Below are positions 1 to 10,990 of a stretch of 64,000 bases of DNA, piece after piece (position 1 is the first letter of the stretch; the number at the start of each line of letters is the position of its first letter). Under the pieces are notes generated by a model. That model searched no databases, had not been told where the DNA came from, and was given only the letters and a program-made list of their open reading frames with translations. The DNA comes from Taxillus chinensis (lineage: Eukaryota > Streptophyta > Magnoliopsida > Santalales > Loranthaceae), in assembly GCA_023512835.1 (NCBI GenBank), contig CM042088.1:372001-436000 (forward strand). The letters are read 5' to 3'. The position numbers and the translations under genes are program-made.

Positions 1-879
1 CCCTGGTCAAACTGCCCGGAAAAGTGACTATGTGAAATTCTCAAAAACATCTATTTAGGCAAATACAGGTCTTCCCAAACAATCCCCCAAAGTTCACCCA
101 TTTTGGCATTTTTGGTGGGGGTAAAAAGGTAATTTAAAAAAAAAACTTGACTCGTAGCCTCGAAGTGTCAGCAGGTCGAAGCATCGAAGACTCGAAGCCT
201 CGAAGCATCGAAGCCTCGAAGACTCGAAGACTCGAAGCCTCGAAGCCTTGAAGACCTCGAAGACTCGAAGCTTCGACGCCTCGAAGACTCGAAGCCTCGA
301 AGCCTCGAAGCCTGTAAGCCTGCCGACACTCCGACCTGCCGACACTTCGACCCATTGACCATTGACCTTTGACCCTTCCGACACTTCGACCCATTGACCG
401 TTGACCTTCGACCCATCAACCTTCGACCCACCTACCTTCTACCCGTTGACCGTTGACCTTTGACCCTGCCGACACTTTGACCCTTTGACCCGTTGACCTT
501 CACTATTTGGCTTCTTTCGCTGGCTCTCTCACTGGCTACTCACGGGATATGTTTTAATGAGCTGGCCATCTGACAAAATCGTTTTTCAGCGCCTGTCGGT
601 CACATGTATTAAATTAAAACTTAAAAAAGGACAATCACGAACTGCACAGGTCGCCAGACCACCTAACCACACACAGAATCTGGAAATAAAAATACTACAT
701 CAATAATACAGCATTAAATGCTGCAATCAATGCAATCCAGCCAAATCCTTTAAAATGTAATCTTCTATTCAGGCGAAAAGGGGGTTCGACCAAGGAAAAA
801 AGGGGGAGTTTGGCAGGAGAGAAAAAAGAAAAGAAGAGTTCGTCCAAAAAAAAAAAGAGTTCAGCAGGGGAGAACGCCC
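1..879 (+). repeat. LTR0: truncated 5' LTR of E1
   Basis: Matches LTR5 from about 35199 to about 35980 almost base for base at the start, so the first third of this LTR lies left of the window. It holds a tandem array of TCGAAGCC-like units (about 160-330), TTGACC/GCCGAC-rich sequence (about 335-500) and an A/G-rich tract (about 790-870). At about 880 LTR homology stops and turns directly into Ogre 3' UTR sequence (AGCTCAAAATCCCC, as at 12774), which is a deletion junction rather than an LTR end. Confidence 0.8.
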
Positions 880-2382
880 AGCTCAAAATCCCCAAACAAA
901 TTAAGTCCCCTAACTCAGAATACTCATACCTCCATAAAATATCACTATCCCCAGAGAAGCCGTCAAATCAAGCTCCTCAGTATGGCGAAGCTAAATTTAA
1001 CAGACCCTTCATGCACAAAAGGGAGTTCCCCAGCGAAGATAGAAAGGTCTCCTCAGCTCGAGAGACAAAAAGTCCCCAACAAATTGGATGTCATCTAAAC
1101 TCTCCAGCAGCAGGGAGATGAACCCTCAGCTCATATTGGGCCATTAGCCATACATGTCACCATGCGTCCCGGCATACATCACATTGCATTCCATGCATCA
1201 TTTGCATACATTCAGCATACTCTGTAATTTCAGGAATGTTGCTGCCTCTGAAGATCCTAGGAGCTCATACCCAGCAAGCTTCTCACCAAGCTATCCTAGC
1301 TTTCTTTGTTCAACTATATAACTCTTTCTTTGCAATTTCCCCAAGCTCTGAACGCATCCTTTTGGCAATTGACAACCTTTTCCCATTTTGGGTCACCTCG
1401 TATAGCGATCTCCTTGAGTGAACTCGTAGAGGGAGCTTAAATTGGGTTACTTCCCAAACTCACCAATTCCTTAAAGCATTTCCCCAAATACCAATTGATG
1501 TCTCCAACAAGTCTTTCTAGTTTAAGCATATCGTTGCTGAGGGTTTTTCATTTACAATTCAAGCCTATCGTTGCTGTGGGCTTTTCCATTTTCAATTTAA
1601 GCCTATCGTTGATGTGGGCTTTTCATTTTCAATTTAAGCCTATCGTTGCTGTGGGCTTTCCATTGTCAATTCGAGCCTATCGTTGCTGTGGGCCTTTTGA
1701 TTTTTAATGCAAGCCTATCGTTGTTGTGGGCTTTCCATCTTCACTTCAAGCCTATCGTTGCTGTGGGCTTTCCATTTTTCAGTTTAAGCCTAACGTTGCT
1801 GTGGGCTTTTCCATTTTTAATTTAAGCCTATCGTTGTTGTGGGCTATCCATTTTCAATTCAAGCCTATCGTTCCTGTGGGCTATCCATTTTCAATTCGAG
1901 CCTATCGTTGCTGTGGGCTTTTCCATTTTCAATTTAAGCCTATCGTTGCTGTGGGCTTTCCATTTTCAATTCGAGCCTATCGTTGCTGTGGGCCTTTCAA
2001 TTTTTAGTTCACGCCCACCATTTTTATGGGCCTTTTCACTTTTCAGTTCAAGCCTATCATTGCTGTGGGCTTTTCATTTTTTTAACCAAAGTCTATCATT
2101 GCCGTAGGCTCTCTTTTTCAGTTCAAGCCTGTCATTGTTGTAGCTTTCAATCTCCAATAGCTTTACATCGTAGGCAGCCTTAGATGCCTCATCAAAGTCT
2201 CATCGACGTCCGCCAACCTGTGAAGTCCTTTTTGCCTCTCGGGGATGGACCCAACCGTCACATAGTACTCTCCTTCTGCTTTAAAACCAGGTAAGTCAGG
2301 TAAGTGCTCCGACCCGTCCAAAATGACTCCCTTTTATCTTTGTACACTGTTTGTACGCAAACAATGCACAAAGAGGGGCATT
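880..2382 (+). other. Ogre 3' UTR of Ex, ending in PPT region
   Basis: Non-coding sequence homologous to the UTRs at 29500-30986 and 60241-61650 (reverse). It holds the conserved segment with ATTGCATTCCATGC (about 1184), a minisatellite (1515-2150), the AGGTAAGTGCTCC block (about 2299), a degenerate palindrome at 2347-2364 and the purine stretch CAAAGAGGGG just before LTR1. Open frames here are products of the minisatellite and are not genes. Confidence 0.8.
1515..2150 (+). repeat. 37-bp-type minisatellite in Ogre 3' UTR
   Basis: About 16 imperfect units built around AAGCCTATCGTTGCTGTGGG followed by TTTCCATTTTCAATT, period about 37 bp. The same array occurs at 30209-30775 and, reversed, at 60460-60935. 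The period is not a multiple of three, so all three frames give repeating Leu/Trp/Ala/Phe/Ser peptides that are not coding. Variable tandem repeats in the 3' UTR are known for Ogre-like elements. Confidence 0.9.
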
Positions 2383-5269
2383 TGTTGGACCCCATTTTGT
2401 CTGGGTTGGACATACTAACCCCATTTGATATACCTTTCTACCCATGCCATATACCTTGTTGAATAGGTCCACAATGACCCATCTCAGTATAAGCCCCAAT
2501 TCAGGGAACAATTGACACGGACGGGGAGTCAAGCCCAGCCGACCCCCACCCCAAGAAAGCCGAGCCCAGGCCACAACAACTTTCGTTCGAAAAAGTCGAA
2601 ACTTGCCAAAAGACGGTCAATGCCCCTGGTTAAATTGCCCGAAAAGGTGACCATGCGAAATTCTTCAAAGCGTCAATTTAGGCGAATACGGATCTTCCCA
2701 AACAATCCTCGGAAAGTTGTCCATTTTTGCATTTTAGGTGAAGGGTGAGAAGGTAATTAAAAGTTAAAAAAAAAAAAACAACTTCGGGGTTGACCGTTGA
2801 CCATTGACCGTTGACCGTTGGCCTGCCGACACTTCGACCCATTGACCTTCGAAGCCTCGAAGACCCGAAGCCCCGAAGCCCCGAAGCCTCGAAGCATCGA
2901 AGCCTCGAAGCCTCAAAGCCTCGAAGATTCGAAGCCTCGAAGCCCCGCTGCCGACCTACCGACACTTCGACCTTCGACCCTGGACACTCGAAGCCTATAA
3001 ACCTTTGACCTGCCGACACTCCGACCTTCGAACCTTGACCTGCAATGCCTGTAAGCTTTCGACCCGTTGACCGTTGACGTTCGACTTGCCGACACTTCGA
3101 CCCGTTGACCGTTGACCTTTGCCACACCGAAATTTCGACCCACCGAAGCTTCGACCCTGCCGACACTTTGACCTGCCGACACTCCGACCTGCCGACACTT
3201 CGATCCTCTGACCCCTTGACCTTCGCTGGTTGGCGTTTCTCGTTTGCTCTTCTCGCTGGCTGTTCACGAGACCTGTATTCTGCGCTGGCCATCTGACAAA
3301 GAATCATTTTTCAACAACTTGTCAGTCACATGTGCTAAAATTCAAATTCGAAAGGCAATCACGAGCTGCCCTGTTTTCCGCACAAGCTGTCCACCCGACA
3401 AAGCATCGAATCTGCAAATTAATAAAGCTGGAATTAATAATACACTCGACAAAACATTTAATGCAGCAATTAATGAGTCCAACCAAAAAGCGCTATAAGC
3501 CCTTTTAAACTCGGTCTCTGTCCAAAAAAAAAGGAGGGAGAAGAAAAAAAGAGATCACGCCTGAGATTCCCACGCAAAAGAAAAAAAGATTTCCGCCCCA
3601 GCTTCCTCCCTGCAAAAAAAAAAAAAGAGAGAGAGAGACTCCTCGACATAAAAAAAACGCCCAGAGTTCAAAAAAAGAGGAGACAAAAAGAAAATGGTGC
3701 AGCAGAGTTCAGTCCCAGAAAAAAAAAGAGGATTACGCCAAAGAAAAAAAGAAAACAGAGAGAGAGAAAGGACATTCTGCCAGAACAGAAAAGGGAAGAT
3801 TTGCTGCCATTCCATCCTAAATTCCGAATTCTTTTTCTTTCCTTTTCTGCTCACTTCTCTCTTCACTTTGCCAACATTCATATATACACTCTCCCCCCAC
3901 TTCAAACCCAGAAATTCTGAAACACCATCTTCAGTCCCCCAGTTCAGTTTTCTTTTCTTTTCAACAACAATACCAAAATCAGAAAATCAAAAAAAAAAAA
4001 CAAAAAGAGAGACACAGGTTTTGCAGCTCCAACCAGTGGCGTTCAACCTCCGGCCCAAGTCCAATCAACCAGCCTTTGGAGATTCAACCTCCCGCCAACG
4101 ATATCACTACCAGAGTCCCAATCCAAAGCCAAAGTCAGTTAACTTTGCATCTGTTTCTTTATTTATTTATTTATTTTATTTTTTTAGCTTATTTGTTTTT
4201 ATATTTGATGTAATTATTTTTTTAGCATTTTTCTGGTTTTCGTTTTTAGCTTATCTATATTTGATGTAATTGTTTTTTTTTAGTATTTTTCATTGTATTT
4301 TCCCTGTATTTCTTCCTATGTTGTACGTTGTAAATATGTAAAGTATAGTGAAAAGAGAAGCGAAAGAGAGGCATCAAAAGGGAGGAGATGAAAAAAAAAG
4401 GAAAAAGAAAAAAAGAGTGCTTTTATTTTTCTTTTGTGGATGTCATAATCACACACTCCACGTTTTTATTTTAATGCATATGTTCATGACTTTGATTTAA
4501 GATTTTGGGTTTGCAGAACAAAAAAATAACAAAATGTTTTCCACAAAATGTATTTTCCAATACGTTTTCTATAAAATGTTTTTCTATAAAAAATTTTCAA
4601 AATGTGTTCAAAATGTCTCCTTGAAAAAACAAACAAAAAAAGAAAAAAACATTTGTGCAATAAAAATGTTCCAAAACGCTTTCCAAAACAAAAAACATGA
4701 GACCAATACGTTTTCCAATTCCATTTAAAACAAAAAAACATGTTTTACCTTCCAAAAACAAAACAATGTATGTTTTCTAACCCAAAAAAACAAAAAAAAA
4801 AAGAAAAATAAAAAACCATTTTTTAGGACTTCAATTTCCAAAAGTAAAACCGAAAACCAAAACCAACCCGTAGGATCACATTCTCCACTTCAAACAAAAA
4901 CCCAAAACTTTTAGGATCCCCTTTAGAAATTTAGGGTAAATCCATTTTAACCATGACTTTAATAAATAACTTAGCTAAATAAAAATCGTAAACTTTTTAG
5001 AAAACTTAACCCAGTCATGGCAGTACAAATAAAAAACCCTCCTCCTCCTAAATTAGATACCGAAAGGGCGCTGTAGGGGTGCTAATCCTTCCATACACGT
5101 AACCAACTCCCGAACCCTTTTCTGATAAGCAGACCACATCTTTTTACTATTCAAAGTAGAGGGTATCCAGCTGTACCCCAAAAACAGTTGGTGGCGACTC
5201 TAAAATTTCTCACCATTGGTTTAGTTTGAGCTCACCCCCAACAGGCCCGGACGAAAACCAGTGATGACA
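2383..5269 (+). repeat. LTR1 (2887 bp), 3' LTR of Ex
   Basis: Begins TGTTGGACCCC after the purine-rich tract and ends CCAGTGATGACA. It holds TTGACC repeats (2788-2850), a TCGAAGCC array (2850-2945), a long A/G-rich and pyrimidine-rich middle (3520-4020), an A-rich low-complexity tract (4500-4830) and the conserved 3' block with GATACCGAAAGGGCGCTGTA (about 5058). The TATA motif seen in LTR2-LTR4 is changed to TACAAATA near 5023. There is no primer site after it. Confidence 0.88.
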
Positions 5270-7400
5270 ACATTGATGATGGATATGCTCACCAAGCTGA
5301 CTGAAGAAAGAGAAAGAATCGTGGCAAGAGGAACCCGAACAGGGGGAACTACCAATCACCATCAAGAGCAGGGACAGGAAGCTGTTTAACCGTCTAATCT
5401 GGCTCCATGCCAAGCACCCACCTATCATCCTGCTATAGCACAACCCCCAACTCCAAATCCAACTCATTTCACCATGCCCGCATCGGGACGTGCAATAGAG
5501 GTAATGGGTTCTCCATCCCCGAAGGAGGACATTGAGTCCCCTGCTCTAAAATGACTGGAGGAAATATTGAAAGCCATAGAAGCCATCGATAGCTATGGCA
5601 TGACCAACCCACAAGACTTATGTCTGGTCCCTGGAGTGGTGCTGCCACCAAAATTCAAAATGCCAGAGTTTGAGAAGTTCAACGGGACCCGATGTCCGAA
5701 GACACATCTAGCCATGTACTGTCAAAAGATGGCTGCTTATGCTAGTGAAGACAAGCTCCTCTTGCATTGTTTCCAGGAAAGCCTAACTGGGGCATCCCTT
5801 CGCTGGTACTTTCAGCTAAATGAAAACCGCATCAAGACATGTAAAGAATTAGCTACTCCCTTCTTGGCACAATACAAGCATGTCACCGAGCTGGCACTGG
5901 ATTGACTGACCCTGCAGTCCATGAAAAAGGGATCCGAGGAAAATTTCAAAGATTATGCACGAAGATGGAGAGAGGCCGCTGTGGAGGTCCAACCTCCTCT
6001 TACCGAAAGAGAACTCACCACTCTTTTTATCAACACACTAAAAGGCGTATACTACGAGAAGTTGATAGGTAACGTCTCCAACAGCTTTGCAGACTTGGTT
6101 GCATCCGGTGAACGTGTAGAAAGTGGAATTAAAGGAGGAAAGCTAAAGGGGGATGCAGCTGAGGCATCAAAACGGTTTCAACCACTAGCAAAGAAGAAGG
6201 AAAATGAGAGCAACCTGGTATACCAAGTGCACCAGTCAATACAACCAACATTCTACCAAGCACCAGGGTGCTACAGAGGGTCATCGGTAGCTGCTTATGC
6301 TGCACATGCTCCACCTCCCCAATTCAAGCCATACTTGCCGCAAGGAGGGGTCCCATTTCCATATTCAATGGTACCTAACTCATTTCAACCGAGAGCGCCA
6401 TACCCAGAGCAACCAAGGCCAGCAACCCAGGAAGGACCAGGAGCCTCATTCCAAGGACAGGGGCAACCGAGGGCCCAGACCCAGCAAGCAGGAGCGAATC
6501 AGGCTTTTCGTCGACCACGACAAGAGTTTGATCCAATTCCAATGACTTATGCGGAATTATACCCCAAGCTCTTAGAGGCAAGGATGGTAACCCCTATACC
6601 CTTGGGAGAAATAAAGACTCCTCCCCCGGCCTGGTAAAAGCCAGATGCCAGATGTGAATATCATGCAGGTGGAGCTGGACAAGATATCAAAAATTGTATA
6701 ACATTCAAGAGGAAGGTTCAGACATTGAAGGATGCAAAGTGGCTAGACTTTTCTGCACTAACCGGGATGCCAAATGCGAACAGCAATCCCCTCCCAGAAC
6801 ACTCCAATAATGTTGCTAGTATCGAGAATGAAGGACGGATGGAAAGGGTCTCCCAAGTACAAATGGAGAAAACATATTTGTTTACTCTGTTACAGGAACA
6901 TGGCTATATACTTGCTAAAGACATGCCAGAGGCAGGAAAAGGAACAGATGGGGAAAAACAATGCCCTTATCACAAGATGTCGTGGGGACATGACATCGCA
7001 GAATGTAGTGAGTTTTCCGAGGTGGTGTAAAAACTCATGGACCAAAGGATGATCGAATTCTCCAAGGAAGAGATAGACAGTCAAAGCCACATGATCCAAG
7101 GAGACATGTCATACAAACCGTCATGGGTGCCAACCCCCCTTGTCTTGAATGTTAAGACTCCAGAAATCCCACTATTGCCTCATGGAATTACACCTCTCAC
7201 CATACGGGTTCCTGCCCCTTTCCCCTACAAGACGGATAATGCAGTCCCATGGAACTATAACTATGAGGTAGTTCAGGGAGCCACTGCAGCAGAAAAGAAG
7301 ACCAGGAGCAGTCAGGCTTATGCCCCTGATATGGTTTACAAAGCAAGGAAAGAAAAGGTTGTCGAACAAGACATTGAGCCAACACCGGAGGTAACAAAGA
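5270..7400 (+). pseudogene. gag: E1 gag (capsid/nucleocapsid), truncated and nonsense-interrupted
   Basis: Gag portion of the Ogre polyprotein, which in an active element forms the virus-like particle. It starts abruptly next to LTR1 and lacks roughly the first 25 codons present in E2 (compare MAEETENRL at 21960). The retrotransposon-gag domain covers about 5600-6140 (motifs CPKTHL, ASEDKLL, GASLRWYF, LTTLFINTLKG). A proline/glutamine-rich linker follows (6230-6500), then two Zn-knuckle-like motifs of form C-x2-H-x5-H-x4-C near 6655 and 6963. The frame is continuous from 5270 with no indel, but stops occur at 5387, 5552, 5903, 6635 and 7028; several match a CGA or CAA codon in E2. Confident on family; dead copy. 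Confidence 0.9.
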
Positions 7401-8610
7401 AAAGAACACCAGTCACTGAAGAGGAAACCACAGAATTTCTGAAACTCATGAAGCAGAGTGAGTATAACATTATGGACCAGCTAAGTCGACAACCAACTCG
7501 CATCTCATTGCTCTCATTAATGATGGATTCCCAACCTCACCGGGAAGCACTAACGAAGGTTCTAAGCCAAGCCTATATTCCTCCAACCATCCCGGTGGCA
7601 AATGTGGATGGACTCATTAGTAACCTCATTATGAACAACGTCATCAGTTTTGGAGATGACGAGCTACTCCAGGAAGGGAAGGGACATATAAAAGCTTTGC
7701 ACATCACGGTCAAATGCAAGGAGCACACCATAGCCCGTGTACTCATTGACAATGGCTCTGCCTTGAATATTATGCCCTTGCATATACTACAGCAACTTCC
7801 AATCGACGCATCCTATATGCGTCCCTGTACGATGAAGGTACAGGCAATCGATGGAGGAAAGTGTGACGTGGTGGGAACTCTGGATATTCTACTCATGATT
7901 GGGCCAACTACTTTTACGGTGGAATTTCAGGTGCTGGACATTGCACCATATTATAGCTGTTTGTTGGGAAGACCCTTGATCCACATGGCGGGAGCAGTGC
8001 CCTCTAGCCTTCATCAAAAAATGAAATTTGTGATGGGAGACCAGCTCATTTGCGTCTCTGGAGAAAAAAGTTTCCTCGTCACTAAACCTGCATCAGTCCC
8101 ATATATTGAAAACAACAAGGATGTACCAGAATGTTCCTATCGATCCTTTGAGGTCGTGAACATCACTTTTGTACCAAGCTATCATCTCTCAAAGGCATCA
8201 AAGATGGTTGTAACCACCATGATCAAGCAAGGGTACAAACCAGGGCAAGGATTAGGCTCAAAGGCTCAAGGAATCCAGAAACCATTGACTATCCGAGAAA
8301 ATACCGAAAAGTTTGGGCTAGGCTACGTCCCTACAAAAGCTGACAGATAGAGGGAAGTTATCAAGAAGAGGGAAGTCAGAATGGCAAGATTGCAGAAAAG
8401 GCTAGTACAAGAAGAAAGGAGAAGCTTCCCCCCCTTAAATGTTACATTCCGGACTGGAGGGTTTATCCATAAGAGCCAACCTGAGCCCGAGACGGGGACT
8501 GTAGCTGTATTGGACACAAATGAGCATGCACCAAGTGAGATGGTTCAGTTAGTGCGAGAGGATCCCAACCAGCCATTGAACAATTGGACTAGCGTAAACC
8601 TCCCCATAAT
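7401..8610 (+). pseudogene. pro: E1 protease and G-patch region
   Basis: Continues the gag frame. The retropepsin-like aspartic protease has its active site IDNGSALNIMP at about 7744-7776 and the later hydrophobic LLGRP motif at about 7960. Downstream is a G-patch (GYKPGQGLG, about 8230) followed by the conserved FGLGYVPTKADR; this protease plus G-patch order is usual in Tat/Ogre elements. One in-frame TAG at 8348 replaces the CAG of E2. The exon ends with the two bases AT at 8609-8610, followed by a GT donor. The unspliced frame stops at 8612. Confidence 0.88.
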
Positions 8611-8796
8611 GTAATGCTTACAGGGTCACTGGGATTTAATGTATTCTATTTTAATATCCTTTGAAGCGGTGAAAATTTGTTTTTATCAAAAGCTTTTCAA
8701 TAAAATGTACTTTTCTTCAAATCTTTCATGGTATATTCCATTCATAACATATGCATATCATATTTGTTTACCAACTTATAATTCTTTAATAAGCAG
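8611..8796 (+). other. Predicted Ogre intron between pro and RT (E1)
   Basis: 186 bp with donor GTAATG at 8611 and acceptor AATAAGCAG ending at 8796. Removing it joins AT of 8609-8610 to G of 8797, restores one ATG codon and keeps frame 2 from gag through integrase. The equivalent segment in E2 (25436-25610) has the same donor and a CAG acceptor. A spliced intron at this site is known for Ogre elements; splicing here is predicted, not observed. Confidence 0.75.
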
Positions 8797-10990
8797 GTAT
8801 CACAATGTCAATGAAAACATCATATGCGAAAGCGAAACGAGATGCCTGAGGTTTGACCAAAGTCCAAACTAGGAGCAGCCAGTGTTTGAAGCTGATGAGA
8901 ATGAGGCAGAGCAGACACCCGAGCTACTGGGAGAGATCATACGCCTATTGGAAAGGGATGATCGCTTATCCATTCCAAGTGAAGACCCAGTCGAAACAGT
9001 GAATTTGGGGTCGACAGCCGAACCAAAAGAATTGAGGGTAGGGTCTTTGATAGCTACCGACATCAAGAAGAAGTTAATCGAGCTACTAAGAAGCTACATC
9101 GATGTTTTTGCATGGTCATACGAAGATATGCCAAGATTAGACATAGATATAGTGCAACATCACATACCAGTGAAGCCAGAGTGCAAGCTAGTACAGTAGA
9201 AATTGCGACGAATGAGACTGGAGATGCTACTGAAGATTAAAGAAGAAGTTAAAAAGCAATGGGACAGTGTCTCCCACTATCCAGAATGGGTGACCAATGT
9301 TGTACCAGTACCGAAGAAAGGAGGCAAAGTACGCATATGTGTCGATTATAGAGATCTGAATTGGGCTAACCCGAATGACAACTTCCCGCTTCCTCATATT
9401 GATATCCTAGTGAACACAGCAAAACATGCCCTATTCTCATTCATGGATGGCTTCTCAGGGAACAATCAGATTCGCATGGCCCCCGAACACAAGGAGAGGA
9501 CCATGTTTACGACACTTTGGGGCATATTCTGTTATAATGTGATGCCTTTTGGTCTGAAGAACGCAGGGGCAACCTATCAGCGAGCCATGGTGACCCTATT
9601 CCATGACATGATGCATAAAGAAGTCGAGGTCTATGTGGATGATATGATAGCTAAATTGCGGAGCACTGAAGAACACATCGAAGTACTCCGTAAGGTTTTT
9701 AATAGACTACGGAAATATCAACTCAAATTGAACCCGGAAAAGTGCACTTTTGGAGCCATGTCGGGAAAACTGTTAGGTTTCATTGTGAGCCAAAAAGGAG
9801 TGGAAATTGATCCAGACAAGGTTCGAGCTATCCAGGAGATGCCCCCACCCTGAACCATCAAGGAGGTCATAGGATTCCACGGGCGATTGAATTACATTGC
9901 TCGATTCTTTTCACAATTAACAGCCACATGTGAACCAATTTTCAAGACTTTACGGAAGAACAATCCAGAAATTTGGAATAACAAATGTCAAGAAGCTTTT
10001 GACAGGATCAAACAATATCTTTCCAATCCACCTGTTTTGGTCCCACCAGTACTAGACCGACCTTTAATCTTATACTTGGCTATCCAAGGGTCCTCATTGG
10101 GTTGTGTCTTGGGGCAACATGATTCTACAGGCAAGAAGGAGCAGGCCATTTATTATCTCAGCAAAAAGTTCACCATCAATGAAATGAACTATACACCATT
10201 GGAAAAGACATGTTGTGCCCTTGTGTGGATAACAAGACGATTAAGGCAATACACTCTTTATCATACAACATGGCTGATTTCGAGGCATGATCCGCTCAAG
10301 TACCTTTTAGAAAAACCATCCATTTCTGGAAGAATCGCCAAATGGCAGCTGATCCTATCGGAGTATGTTATCATCTACGTGCCTCAAAAAGCTATAAAAG
10401 GAAGCGCAATAGCTGATTACTTGGCAAACAGAGCACTAGAAGACTATAAGCCCATGACTATTGGCTTCCCAAATGAGCACATCAACATCATTTCGACCGA
10501 AGTATCAGACATATGGACGATGTGGTTCGATGGAGCCTCCAGTCTCTTAGGTCACGGTGTTGGGGCCATCCTGATATCCCCAAAAGGCAAACATTTCCCC
10601 ATAGAGGCAAAGCTAACCTTCCCTTGTACAAACAATGTAGCAGAATATGAGGCTTCTATGATGGGACTTCAAGAAGCAATTAACAAAGGAATCAAAAAAT
10701 TACGAGTGTTTGGCGATTCCAGACTTATCATATTTCAAGTGAAGGGAGAATGGGAGACTCAAAACCACAAACTAATCCCCTATCGGGAGTACGTTATGGA
10801 GTTAGCCGAGCAATTCTAAGACATCACGTTTGAGCATATGCCCAGGGAATACAATCAGATTCCTGATGTGCTGGCCACTCTAGCCTCCCTCCTTCGACTA
10901 GACACAAAGTTGGAAGTCCAGTCTTTCGATATCCGTATACAAGATGCTCCTGCACATTGCATGGCCATTGAAGGAAATATTGAACAAAAG
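8797..10990 (+). pseudogene. pol: E1 reverse transcriptase, RNase H and second (archaeal-type) RNase H
   Basis: RT begins around 9100 (HIPVKPEC) and contains the usual motifs: VPKKGGK with VDYRDLN (9310-9365), FSFMDGF (about 9435), MPFGLKNAGATYQ (about 9540) and the catalytic YVDD at 9632-9643. Connection and RNase H follow (QAIYYLSKKF, TPLEKTCCALVW, about 10140-10240). A second RNase H domain has MWFDGASSLLGHGVGA (about 10518), NNVAEYEA and FGDS; this duplication marks the Tat lineage. Stops at 8870, 9197, 9851 and 10817 interrupt an otherwise continuous frame. No indel was seen. Confidence 0.9.

Larger units (their letters stand above)
880..5269 (+). mobile_element. Ex: remnant of an Ogre element (3' UTR plus 3' LTR) inside E1
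   Basis: Consists of an Ogre 3' UTR (880-2382) followed by a complete LTR (LTR1, 2383-5269) that abuts E1 gag codons. LTR1 is clearly diverged from LTR0 and LTR5, so it belongs to another element. The simplest reading is that Ex inserted into E1 gag and that a later deletion joined the middle of LTR0 to the Ex 3' UTR, removing the rest of both. The candidate right target-site copy is ACATT at 5270-5274; its partner is lost, so the insertion cannot be proven. Confidence 0.65.

Noticed and set aside
94..431. Overlapping minus-strand open frames rich in Arg, Leu, Ser, Phe and Glu
   Set aside because: They arise from the TCGAAGCC tandem array, which is open in several frames; the same occurs at 2678-3307, 13627-14028, 16893-17492, 31250-31888 and 59319-59726. 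No domain is seen.
1495..2183. Frames with repeating LWAF and AYRCCG peptides
   Set aside because: Products of the 37-bp minisatellite, whose period is not a multiple of three; the same holds at 30186-30842 and 60385-60955.
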